Of a stretch of DNA of 64,000 nucleotides, positions 1 through 7,874 are shown piece by piece (position 1 is the stretch's first letter; each line of letters begins with the position of its first letter). Position numbers and translations under genes: made by a program. The notes under the pieces are model-generated. The model had not been told where the DNA came from. It searched no databases and was given only the letters and a program-made list of their open reading frames with translations. The DNA is from Pseudobacteroides cellulosolvens ATCC 35603 = DSM 2933 (lineage in GTDB: Bacteria; Bacillota; Clostridia; Acetivibrionales; DSM-2933): the NCBI RefSeq assembly GCF_001262605.1, contig NZ_LGTC01000001.1, positions 3,671,001-3,735,000 of the forward strand. The letters are read 5' to 3'.

Positions 1-432
1 CTTTCCAAGGGCATCGGTGAATGGTCCTGTGGGGCTGTCCGATACCGCTACACCAATTACTCTGGCACCTCCGGCATTTTTTCTTGTCATTGGAACATAC
101 ATATAAAACTTACCATTCTTGTATACACACTGGGCGGCCCATGCATCACCTTGCCCCCAACTGAATGTTCTATAAGACAACGGTGATCCATGATCGGTCC
201 AGTTTACCATGTCTTCGGATGAATAACATCTCCAATCATTCATGGTATAAAAGTTATTAACTATTGTGTCTTCATCATGAGTGGTATACAAATAACATCT
301 GCCGTCATACACCATTGGTGCAGGATCAGCTGTATAAAGAGTCTGTACTATAGGATTGTCAGCAAAGCAAGTTGAGATATCAAAAACCAAAATTATTACG
401 AATAAAACTATTATTGATAAATTCTTTCTCAT
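1..432 (-). CDS. GH43-family glycoside hydrolase, N-terminal part (runs off left edge)
   Basis: The first 144 codons of a secreted enzyme are visible and the frame is open to the window edge. The start is ATG at 432, with an AGGGGG ribosome binding site about 9 bases upstream. Residues 1-24 form a signal peptide (MRKN, then a hydrophobic core, ending near CFADNP). The motif TADPAPMVYDGRCYLYTTHDED fits the GH43 five-bladed propeller; the Asp of ADPAPMV would be the catalytic base. GH43 enzymes release arabinose or xylose from plant polysaccharides. The gene lies 71 bases downstream of another GH43 gene on the same strand and is probably the last visible member of that operon. Whether it ends in a CBM and dockerin cannot be seen. 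I am sure of the fold family, not of the substrate. Confidence 0.8.
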   Translation of the reverse strand, partial: MRKNLSIIVLFVIILVFDISTCFADNPIVQTLYTADPAPMVYDGRCYLYTTHDEDTIVNNFYTMNDWRCYSSEDMVNWTDHGSPLSYRTFSWGQGDAWAAQCVYKNGKFYMYVPMTRKNAGGARVIGVAVSDSPTGPFTDALGK

Positions 433-503
433 TTTTCATTCCCCCTGTTTAGTTAAAATTTAATTTTATAAATAATTTGTATTTATGAAATCCTTTATAA
501 TAC

Positions 504-1724
504 CTAGACAATAGCGTTAAATTTTGCTGCAATAAGTATTACATCGGACATGTTTATAGCTCCGTCTTTATTTATGTCGTATGCTTCCACATACTTGGAA
601 TCACCATGGACTGAATTAAATACGTTTGCCAAAAGTATTACATCAGCCATGTTTATAACACCATCATTGTTTATGTCAATTCTGTTCGTAGATGTAGATA
701 TAGATGTAGGTGTAGATGTCGAAGTGGGTAACGAAGCAGTATTAAATTTCCACCAGTTCAAATTAAACAGATAACCGCTGTCACCTGAGAATTTTAAATA
801 AAGGTCATGAGTACCGCTTACACCGCTGACATTGCACATTACAGTGGTCCAGGTCTGCCAATCGCCGCTTGCGGTAACCGGACAAGTTCCTACTAAGGTA
901 CCATTAATACTGTTAAGCCTTAACTCAATATTGCCTCCGCTTGCACCACTGGCTACTCTAGCTTGGAAATTTGCCGCACCGATTCCAAAATTGACATTTT
1001 TGTAAGCAACATAATCCCCATTCTCGATATATCCCACATCCTCGCCGCCTTCACTGCAGGCTTCAGTCTGAATTCCCAACTGGTCATTGTAACTCTCAGC
1101 TTCAATTTGTGTATAAGCTGATATTTGCCCAGGTGTTGGTGTTGGTGTAGGTGTCATTGTGGGTGTCGCTGAAGGTGTTGGTGTTTGGTTTCCGTCTGGT
1201 CCCGATTCATCATTTAGCCTAAACCAGTCAACATCCACATAACCGGAACTTCCGGAAGGATTAAAATTCAAAATAGCATATTGTTCACCCTGGAAAGTCC
1301 CATACTGCCAGTCAAAGCCCATGGTTATTGTAGTTCCGAGCTGCTGCCAATTCCTTGTGTCATCTTTCCAGAAAAACTTGGCTTGCTTGTTACCAAAATT
1401 CATTTCTACCCTAAAGTATAAAATATCTGAAGTTATATTATTGACAGTTGCTTTTACGCTTTCTTCTTCTGACATTATTATACGTTTGGGATCCTTGGTC
1501 AAAGCAATATAGCCACGTGGATCGCCCAACATTCCCAATCCGGCTATATCTCCAGGCTGCATTTGACTACAATCGATTTTAATGGTACCTGTACTTATAA
1601 GCCCCTGGCCTTTTTGAGTTAAACTGTTTCTGGCATTCCAAAAATCCTTACCGGTAGTAGCTTTTAGTCTTAAAGCAGAACCTGTAAGGGACCATTTTGT
1701 ATTGTCCGGATTATGATTCCACAT
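504..1724 (-). CDS. GH43 C2 domain - CBM6 - dockerin (3' part of frameshifted gene)
   Basis: Residues 1-172 match the concanavalin-like sandwich that follows GH43 catalytic domains (W-N-H-N-P-D start, YVDVDWFRL end). A PTPTPT linker lies at about 180-198 and a CBM6 at about 199-327 (EAESY start, GYIENGDYVAY, NLNWWKF end). A dockerin occupies 348-406 with two EF-hand-like repeats, DINNDGVINMADVILLA and DINKDGAINMSDVILIA. The nominal Met is internal to the real protein, because the same frame continues upstream to about position 1836 with convincing GH43 sequence. Cysteines in TEACSEGG, GTCPV and VMCNVSG recur in the other CBM6 copies here. Confidence 0.8.
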   Translation of the reverse strand: MWNHNPDNTKWSLTGSALRLKATTGKDFWNARNSLTQKGQGLISTGTIKIDCSQMQPGDIAGLGMLGDPRGYIALTKDPKRIIMSEEESVKATVNNITSDILYFRVEMNFGNKQAKFFWKDDTRNWQQLGTTITMGFDWQYGTFQGEQYAILNFNPSGSSGYVDVDWFRLNDESGPDGNQTPTPSATPTMTPTPTPTPGQISAYTQIEAESYNDQLGIQTEACSEGGEDVGYIENGDYVAYKNVNFGIGAANFQARVASGASGGNIELRLNSINGTLVGTCPVTASGDWQTWTTVMCNVSGVSGTHDLYLKFSGDSGYLFNLNWWKFNTASLPTSTSTPTSISTSTNRIDINNDGVINMADVILLANVFNSVHGDSKYVEAYDINKDGAINMSDVILIAAKFNAIV

Positions 1725-1825
1725 CCACTGGAGTCCTAAAGTACTGCCGTTAAATTCATCTGAAGCTTGCGGTACCTTAATCGGTTTATTTGCAATAGGT
1801 TTGGTGTATTTAGACTCAATCTGCC

Positions 1826-2746
1826 CTAAATATCCGGTCTGCCGAACTTCGGCCAGTTATTTTCCCAGGTAACAGGACAGATTCTTGTGGGACGGCCAAT
1901 TGCACCATCATCCTGATGTACATAGCCCCAATAGCTGCCATCGGGAAGATCTACAATACCGCCCTGATGACCGCCTTTTCCTGCAGTACACAAGGTTGTA
2001 GTTTCGCCATAAGGTCCCCAGAGAGTATTAGAACGGGAACACACTAATCTTTGAGCAGGTACAGCGTTAAATAAATAGTATTTTCCTTTAGCTTTAATTA
2101 AATGTGTACCTTCAACATTATTATAAGAAAGAATTACTCGCGACGCCCCGGTTGTAGCACTTAAGCTGGAATTTAGCTGTATCATACTGATCTGGTTTTG
2201 CCAGGCTCCCCCATACGCAATATATGCAGTTCCATCATCCTCTATAAATAAAGCAGGATCAAAATAACTTCCGCTCAATATATTGCAGCTCCAAGGGCCA
2301 GCGACATCTTTGGCATAATAAATACGGGTACTTTCACCATTAGGCGTAACAACCACATAAAATGTACCGTTCTTATACGCTATGGAAGGTGCGAAACAAC
2401 CGTTACCATATTTTGTTCCTCCCTGCATGTTATATGCATTACCAGTATATGAAGATATACAATGACTGACAATTTCCCAGTTGACCAAATCCTGAGATTT
2501 GCAAATAACCAACCCTGGTACACCTGCGAAAGTGGAAGTGGCTAGATAAAAATCACTGCCAACCCTTATTATACTGGGATCCGGATAGTCTGCAAATAAA
2601 GGCGGATTGGTGAATGTGCCGTCTCCATTGTCAGACTGCCATGCATATGTAAAGACTGTTTGTGAAAGGCATAGACATAATACCACCAGAATAATCAGGG
2701 CTTTTTTTAATCCAAAGCTCCTATTTGACTTTCTTTCAAATAACAT
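1826..2746 (-). CDS. GH43 catalytic fragment (5' part of frameshifted gene)
   Basis: 306 residues as read. A signal peptide occupies about residues 1-35 (KKALIILVVLCLCLS core, TYAWQSD cleavage region). The GH43 propeller follows. The catalytic base is the Asp of ADYPDPS. The pKa-tuning Asp lies in SYFDPALF and the general acid Glu in NNVEGTHLI. The HQGG motif late in the domain is also typical of the family. All catalytic residues are present, so this fragment could fold only if the lost C-terminal sandwich is not needed. It begins 45 bases after the GH95 stop, with an AGGGAGGTTTAATT ribosome-binding region. Confidence 0.8.
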   Translation of the reverse strand: MLFERKSNRSFGLKKALIILVVLCLCLSQTVFTYAWQSDNGDGTFTNPPLFADYPDPSIIRVGSDFYLATSTFAGVPGLVICKSQDLVNWEIVSHCISSYTGNAYNMQGGTKYGNGCFAPSIAYKNGTFYVVVTPNGESTRIYYAKDVAGPWSCNILSGSYFDPALFIEDDGTAYIAYGGAWQNQISMIQLNSSLSATTGASRVILSYNNVEGTHLIKAKGKYYLFNAVPAQRLVCSRSNTLWGPYGETTTLCTAGKGGHQGGIVDLPDGSYWGYVHQDDGAIGRPTRICPVTWENNWPKFGRPDI

Positions 2747-2791
2747 AATTAAACCTCCCTCGATAATCTTTAGTTTTCTTCTATAAATTCT

Positions 2792-4144
2792 TTAAACAAT
2801 GGTATTAAACTTAGCTGCAATCAAAATAACATCCGTCATGTTTATAGCCCCGTCTTTATTCAAGTCGTATGCATCAACATATCCTGCATTTCCTATAACA
2901 GTATTAAATCTGCTGGCCAAAAGTATAACATCCGCCATGTTTATAACACCATCATGGTTTATGTCAGAACTGTTTGCAGGGGTTGGTATTAAAGGTTGTG
3001 TTGCAGTTGGTGTCGAAGGTACGGCAATGAATTTCCACCAGTTCAGATTAAACAGGTAGCCGCTATCGCCCTTGAATACCAAATAAAGATTATGAATACC
3101 GCTTGCTCCATTAACACTGCATTTTGCATCATCATAGGTCTGCCATTCTCCGTTTGATGCAACCTGACAAGTTCCTACCAATGGGCCGGTAATACTGTCA
3201 AGTCTTATCTCAATATTACCTCCTCCAGAGGCACTGGCACATCTTACCTGAAAGCTTGCCGCGCCGCTGCCGAAATTGACATTGTTGTAAACAACATAAT
3301 CACCATTCTCAATATAACCAACATCCTCCCCACCTTCAGTACAGGCTTCGGTCTGGACCCCCGACTGTTTATCGAAACTCTCTGCTTCGTTTTGTGTAAA
3401 GGCCGATCTTGTAACAGGAGTCGTAGAAGGAGTAAGCGTCGGGGTCGGAGTTTGAGTTGGAGTCGGGATCATAGTCTGAATCGATGTTGGCACTGGAGTA
3501 CTTCCATCGGTAGATTTGCCCCAGAGCTCAAATTCATAAACTCTGGCACCACCGGAGTTATCCTGTGTGGCTGTATTGATATTTAGCCTTACATATCTTG
3601 CGGTAAAGGTGGGAATATTCCTATCACTTATGTTTTGTTGATTTCCATGGACTGCATCAACATCAGTCCATACATTTCCATCGTCACTCTTTTGCAGAGT
3701 GAAGTCTCTGGTATTAAATTTTATTGCTTCTGCCACACCCGCATGTTTTACCACCCATCGGCTGATATCATAATTGACACCGAGGTCAACTTTTAACCAC
3801 TCTCCACTAATACCGTTAACATGACACCATTTGGTGCTATTTGACCCATCCACTGCATTTTCCGGCTCTTCACCTGCAGTATTACCTGAAGCAGTGACTG
3901 TTTTATTCAAAGCCACATTTGTTAATGTTGTGGTGCTACCTACCAACTGCAAAGAACCGTTCAATTGATAGGTTCCTCCTGCCGTAGTCGGAAAGCTGAT
4001 GGTTTTGTTACCGTAACGCACATTGCAAACATTACCGGAATTAGACTTGATAGTGACATTACTTAAAGCCCCATTGGACCAGTTCATTTGTGTAACCGTA
4101 AAATTACCCGTGCACAAAGTCCGTTTGCATGACCGGTAGACCAT
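2792..4144 (-). CDS. GH95 C-terminus - CBM32 - CBM6 - dockerin fragment
   Basis: 450 residues. About 12-75 is the C-terminal beta domain of GH95 (the first dozen residues are out of frame). Residues 78-212 form an F5/8-type C (CBM32) domain (NVALNKTVTASGN, AVDGSNSTKWCHV, RYVRLNIN, VYEFELWG). A PTPTQTPTPTLTP linker follows, then CBM6 at about 248-373 and a dockerin at 393-450 (DINHDGVINMADVILLA and DLNKDGAINMTDVILIA). Three distinct accessory modules on one fucosidase-type enzyme suggest a branched, complex substrate. Confidence 0.8.
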   Translation of the reverse strand: MVYRSCKRTLCTGNFTVTQMNWSNGALSNVTIKSNSGNVCNVRYGNKTISFPTTAGGTYQLNGSLQLVGSTTTLTNVALNKTVTASGNTAGEEPENAVDGSNSTKWCHVNGISGEWLKVDLGVNYDISRWVVKHAGVAEAIKFNTRDFTLQKSDDGNVWTDVDAVHGNQQNISDRNIPTFTARYVRLNINTATQDNSGGARVYEFELWGKSTDGSTPVPTSIQTMIPTPTQTPTPTLTPSTTPVTRSAFTQNEAESFDKQSGVQTEACTEGGEDVGYIENGDYVVYNNVNFGSGAASFQVRCASASGGGNIEIRLDSITGPLVGTCQVASNGEWQTYDDAKCSVNGASGIHNLYLVFKGDSGYLFNLNWWKFIAVPSTPTATQPLIPTPANSSDINHDGVINMADVILLASRFNTVIGNAGYVDAYDLNKDGAINMTDVILIAAKFNTIV

Positions 4145-5910
4145 TGGCTGGGCAGTGCCGGTAAAAGTTGAATTTCGTTATTATGGCTTTGCGACAACAT
4201 TTCTGCTATTCCGGAGGTAAATCCGAAGTTACCGTCAATCTGGAACGGTGGATGGGCATCCCATAAGTTGTCGTATAGACGGCCGTCTCTGTTAACGGGA
4301 GTTATCATAAGTTTAACAAGATTGTAAGCATGAGGACCATCTTCAAGCCTGGCCCAACAATTGAGTTTCCAACCTTCAGACCAACCGGTTCCCACATCTC
4401 CACGTGCATTTAAGGATACAATTGCCGCATTGGCAAGAGCAGCTGTTCTTTGTTTTCCAATTTCCATCCCGGGAAACAGGTTATACATATGGGAAATGTG
4501 CCTGTTTTTCTCGGACTTGCTGTCCCAGTCATATGCCCATTCCTGGACCTGCCCCCAGCTGCCGATGGTATCAGGTTTGATCTGGGACACTTTGGACTCT
4601 AAAGTGGAACGGAACGCAGAGTCAACATTCAGTAACCTTGAGGCCTGAATCACATCTTTAAAAAGTTCCCTGCAAATTCCATTGTCCATTGTCACCCCAT
4701 AACTGCAATATGCACCTTGCCCACCACTACCACTGGGTGTTGAAACTTCAGGGGAAGTACCGGGACAAACTACCTGATAGTTTTGTCCATTAATACTTTT
4801 AGATTGCATCAGGGTTTGTAAAAAGTCGGCACTACCCCTGATTACAGGATAAATTTCGTTCAAATACCTGGTATCCTGATTAAAGTTATAAGCATCATAC
4901 AACATATTGGAAATCCAACCGGCACCGGTTGGCCAGAATCCCCATGCACCGTCAATAGGAGCACATCTGTTCCATAAGTCGGTGTTATGATGTACTACCC
5001 ATCCATTGGATATATTATAATGGGCACGGGCAGTTGCATTACCAGGGGTTTGCAATGCTTTTGCCTTTTCTATGAAGGGCTTGAAACACTCAGCCAGGTT
5101 AGTTGTGAAGGCCGGCCAATAGTTCATCTGGTAATTTATATTGGTGGTTAATTTACATCCCCAGGCAGGGTTGCGGAATTTATTCCAGATTCCCTGAAGG
5201 TTCATGGGTTGTGAATCACGAGAAGCACTGATCATTAAGTACCGTCCGTATTGGAAAAGCACCTTTGCCAGTTTCGGGTCGTTGGTAGTAGAAAATTCAG
5301 ATATACGCTGAGGCATCGGTTTGCTATTTTCACTGCCGCTGCCTCCCAGGTCCACATCCACTCTCTGGAATAAGCCCTGATAATCTTGAATATGATTGCT
5401 AAATAAGGTATCATAAGATTTAGCCGATGCATTTGTAATATCTGTAGTTGCTTTTCCTTTCTCATCTCCATTACATGTAGTATAATTGACAAAATTGGTA
5501 CGGACAGAGGTTAGAATAACTACTGAATCAGCATTTGAGACAGATATTTTATTATTATTAGCTGAGACCGAGCCATTGGTTGGTATAATTTTTGAGCGTG
5601 TTGAAAACCATACAGCATAAGAAATACCATTGTCGCTATCCCCATGCCCATTCATCACAAGGGTATCCGAACCTGCAGTGGAAACATTATATTGACCTGT
5701 AAGGGAAGATGAATAACCTGCAGTAAAAGATATCGATCCAGCTGAACTACATGTTATTTTGGTCACCATAACCTGATCAGGATAACTTACAAAAGATTCA
5801 CGGTGATATTTTTTACCATTATAGGTGTAATCACTGGAAACTACGCCAGTATTCATGTCCAGCTGTCTAGAATAACCGGATACCGAGCTGTGGCCAAAGG
5901 CCAAATTCAA
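4084..5910 (-). CDS. GH95 catalytic barrel fragment
   Basis: 608 residues covering most of the GH95 enzyme. NINYQMNYWPAFTTNLAEC carries the Asn pair and MNYW signature of the active site. HHNTDLWNRCAPIDGAWGFW and CPGTSPEVSTPSG follow, and the latter contains the presumed general acid Glu. HPPFQIDGNFGFTSGIAEML and LLPALPSQW close the barrel. All are in the usual order and spacing. The end ARVILRLHK is an out-of-frame tail; the true sequence after GLCAR continues in the next fragment. Confidence 0.82.
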   Translation of the reverse strand: MNLAFGHSSVSGYSRQLDMNTGVVSSDYTYNGKKYHRESFVSYPDQVMVTKITCSSAGSISFTAGYSSSLTGQYNVSTAGSDTLVMNGHGDSDNGISYAVWFSTRSKIIPTNGSVSANNNKISVSNADSVVILTSVRTNFVNYTTCNGDEKGKATTDITNASAKSYDTLFSNHIQDYQGLFQRVDVDLGGSGSENSKPMPQRISEFSTTNDPKLAKVLFQYGRYLMISASRDSQPMNLQGIWNKFRNPAWGCKLTTNINYQMNYWPAFTTNLAECFKPFIEKAKALQTPGNATARAHYNISNGWVVHHNTDLWNRCAPIDGAWGFWPTGAGWISNMLYDAYNFNQDTRYLNEIYPVIRGSADFLQTLMQSKSINGQNYQVVCPGTSPEVSTPSGSGGQGAYCSYGVTMDNGICRELFKDVIQASRLLNVDSAFRSTLESKVSQIKPDTIGSWGQVQEWAYDWDSKSEKNRHISHMYNLFPGMEIGKQRTAALANAAIVSLNARGDVGTGWSEGWKLNCWARLEDGPHAYNLVKLMITPVNRDGRLYDNLWDAHPPFQIDGNFGFTSGIAEMLSQSHNNEIQLLPALPSQWSTGHANGLCARVILRLHK

Positions 5911-6365
5911 TTCCCCGACTGATTGATACCTTGCTTGCCCCCACCGATCATATTGTTAATGGTGGCATCTCCGTTTTTGTATTGGCCGGCAAACAACTGG
6001 TCCTGAGCTGTTTTTAAAGAGTTTGCAGCTCCAGCTTTATTATTGTTGCCAGGTCCACTACTCCAAAAGGTGCTTTCATTTAAATCAATTTTCTCATCCG
6101 GATAGTTACCGTAAACCATTGCACCGATACGACCGTTACCCAATGGCAGTGCTTTATAAAATGCTTCATTGTTATCATAGGCATTACCGGAAAAGTTCGT
6201 TCCGGCCATACTGTTGTACCATAATTTCAGATCATTATCCAAAGCAGCGGCAAAGGATCCTGAACTTTTGGAAGAACTGTTAAATGGTAAGTTCCAATTC
6301 ATCGCCAGGACATATGCCAAGAAAATTACTCCAACTCTCTTAATAAGCATTTTACCATGCTTCAT
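5907..6365 (-). CDS. GH95 N-terminal fragment
   Basis: 152 residues. It has a signal peptide (MKHGKMLIKRVGVIFLAYVLAMNW) followed by the start of the GH95 N-terminal beta domain. The motifs ALPLGNGRIGAMVYG and IDLNESTFWSSGPG are hallmarks of GH95 proteins. The frame ends artificially after KQGINQSGN; the sequence that should follow is in the next frame. It overlaps the next fragment by four bases only because of the shift. Confidence 0.75.
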   Translation of the reverse strand: MKHGKMLIKRVGVIFLAYVLAMNWNLPFNSSSKSSGSFAAALDNDLKLWYNSMAGTNFSGNAYDNNEAFYKALPLGNGRIGAMVYGNYPDEKIDLNESTFWSSGPGNNNKAGAANSLKTAQDQLFAGQYKNGDATINNMIGGGKQGINQSGN

Positions 6366-6379
6366 TTACAACACTCCTA

Positions 6380-7225
6380 TTAAAGTATATTGCCAAATTT
6401 TGCCGCAATCATAACTATATCCGCCATGTTAACAGCTCCATCACTATTGAAGTCGTATGATTCAACAAATTTGACATCACCTTGAACTGTATTAAACGCA
6501 CTTGCTATAAGAATTACATCCGCCATGTTTACAACACCATTATGGTCTACATCAACATTTTTCACCGATGTGGGAGTTGATGTAGGGGTTGACGTAGGCG
6601 TTGAAACTGCAGTACCAAACTTCCACCAGTTTATATTAAACAAGTAGCCGCTGCCTCCGGTAAACTTAAAATAAAGATCATGTCGCCCGCTTACCCCGCT
6701 GACATCGCATGTTACACTATCCCATGTCTGCCAACCACCGGTCCCTGTAACAGGGCATGTCCCTATCAAAGTACCATCAATACTGTCCAGTCGGATCTCA
6801 ATATTGCCTCCGCCTGAGCTGCATGCTACTCTTGCTTGAAAACTTGTGGCTCCACTGCCAAAATCGATATTGTTGTAAACAATATAATCACCATTTTCAA
6901 TATATCCCACATCTTGACCGCCTTCACTACAATTTTCCAACTGTACTCCCGATTGGCCGTTAAAATCTTCCGCCTCGATTTGAGTAAAGGCTGAGCGAGG
7001 ACCAGAAGTAGGTGTTGGTGTAACAGGACCTGTTGGAGGTGGTGTTGCCGAACCTGTAACCCTTAACTTTGCATTAGATTCACCAAGCTTTACTCCTTGT
7101 GAACTAACTACAAACAGCTTATAGGTACCTGCAGTATAAGGTGCTGTTATAGATGTAGCATCACCAACTGCTCTTGTCATTGTGGCTCCCTCAACAAAAT
7201 TTGTAGTTCCTGTTGGGCAAACCAT
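6380..7225 (-). CDS. Beta-helix enzyme C-terminus - CBM6 - dockerin fragment
   Basis: 281 residues. The first 58 form a small beta domain (TMTRAVGDATSITAPYTAGT) that closes the catalytic part. They are followed by a PPPTGPVTPTPTSGP linker, CBM6 at about 77-202 (EAEDFNGQSG to NINWWKF) and a dockerin at 224-281 (DVDHNGVVNMADVILIA and DFNSDGAVNMADIVMIA). The stop lies 14 bases before the GH95 start, showing operon linkage. Confidence 0.8.
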   Translation of the reverse strand: MVCPTGTTNFVEGATMTRAVGDATSITAPYTAGTYKLFVVSSQGVKLGESNAKLRVTGSATPPPTGPVTPTPTSGPRSAFTQIEAEDFNGQSGVQLENCSEGGQDVGYIENGDYIVYNNIDFGSGATSFQARVACSSGGGNIEIRLDSIDGTLIGTCPVTGTGGWQTWDSVTCDVSGVSGRHDLYFKFTGGSGYLFNINWWKFGTAVSTPTSTPTSTPTSVKNVDVDHNGVVNMADVILIASAFNTVQGDVKFVESYDFNSDGAVNMADIVMIAAKFGNIL

Positions 7226-7803
7226 ATTGTATTAGTAGAATTTCCACTGCTTCTAATATTCATCTTTGTACCTGCTGTCGTAGCACAGCTTGCAGGAAAT
7301 ACATAATCCTGTGTCGAGAGCAGACTACCCGGTATAATGTTTCTATATTCTTCCTGAATTCCCGAATTCAAACATGTATTGTACTGTGCCAAAGGCCATA
7401 CGTTATCCGAAACTACAACTGGCGGGTCAATTTTACTGTTTGGAGGATTAACGCCCATTTTATTAACTGTTGCATAGGTCCTTAGTATTGTAAGGTGGTG
7501 TTTTTGTCCAAAATCTTCACAGTTAATGGTATACTTAACTCCTGGGTCTATATCCAGTACATTATCGTTTTCATTGATATAAGCAGTTCCTTCATCGTTA
7601 TGCAGCCCGTAAGTAGGCCCTGATGTTGCCGGAGGTATACCCCTTACATAATTCTCATTAATGTTAGTGCCAGGCATCTGTCCTATGGTATATATTGCAC
7701 CGCTGTCATGAAGCCTTGTTAAGGTATCAATAATCCTGTTGTAACTTATTGTGTTGTTTTTACATGTAGTTGAATCAAGGAATTCTTTCCATCCCCACCC
7801 CAA
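7177..7803 (-). CDS. Beta-helix enzyme, middle fragment
   Basis: 208 residues that continue the helix. LHDSGAIYTIGQMPGTNI and GLHNDEGTAYINENDNVLD are typical of late coils of this enzyme type, where D-x-G-A-I-Y-T and the D-E-G pair lie at the active face. The same frame is open upstream to about 7895 (GCAAITAYFVDTVKITYN), so the Met at 7803 is not the real start. The last residues after WFA are out of frame. Confidence 0.7.
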   Translation of the reverse strand: MGWGWKEFLDSTTCKNNTISYNRIIDTLTRLHDSGAIYTIGQMPGTNINENYVRGIPPATSGPTYGLHNDEGTAYINENDNVLDIDPGVKYTINCEDFGQKHHLTILRTYATVNKMGVNPPNSKIDPPVVVSDNVWPLAQYNTCLNSGIQEEYRNIIPGSLLSTQDYVFPASCATTAGTKMNIRSSGNSTNTIWFAQQELQILLREPQ

Positions 7804-7874
7804 ATGGATACCATTATATGCAGTGGATTGAACGTGGTTATATGTTATTTTGACTGTATCTACAAAGTATGCCG

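Larger units (their letters stand above)
504..2746 (-). pseudogene. GH43 - C2 beta-sandwich - CBM6 - dockerin enzyme, one frameshift
   Basis: Two adjoining reading frames together make one cellulosomal GH43 enzyme. The upstream frame stops at 1826 just after WPKFGRPD. Shifting by one base near 1836 continues smoothly as GYLGQIESKYTKPIANKP into the downstream frame, so one C or G is missing from the CCGG at 1834-1837. Restored order: signal peptide, GH43 propeller, GH43-associated C-terminal beta-sandwich (C2), Pro/Thr linker, CBM6, linker, dockerin. The expected role is release of arabinose or xylose side groups while docked on a scaffoldin. It sits 45 bases downstream of the GH95 gene. No other stop interrupts it, so a sequencing error or a very recent lesion are both possible. 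Confidence 0.8.
2792..6365 (-). pseudogene. GH95 - CBM32 - CBM6 - dockerin enzyme, two frameshifts
   Basis: Three overlapping frames make one large GH95 (alpha-L-fucosidase/alpha-L-galactosidase family) protein. The first break is near 5927: GGGKQG continues as QSVGELNLAFGHSS if one T is added. The second is near 4107: GLCAR continues as GNFTVTQMNWSNG if one G is added to the run of three (4107-4109 on the + strand). Restored order: signal peptide, GH95 N-domain, (alpha/alpha)6 barrel, C-domain, F5/8-type (CBM32) domain, linker, CBM6, dockerin. It begins 14 bases after the beta-helix gene and is followed after 45 bases by GH43, so it belongs to one operon. Catalytic motifs are intact on both sides of both breaks. 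Confidence 0.82.
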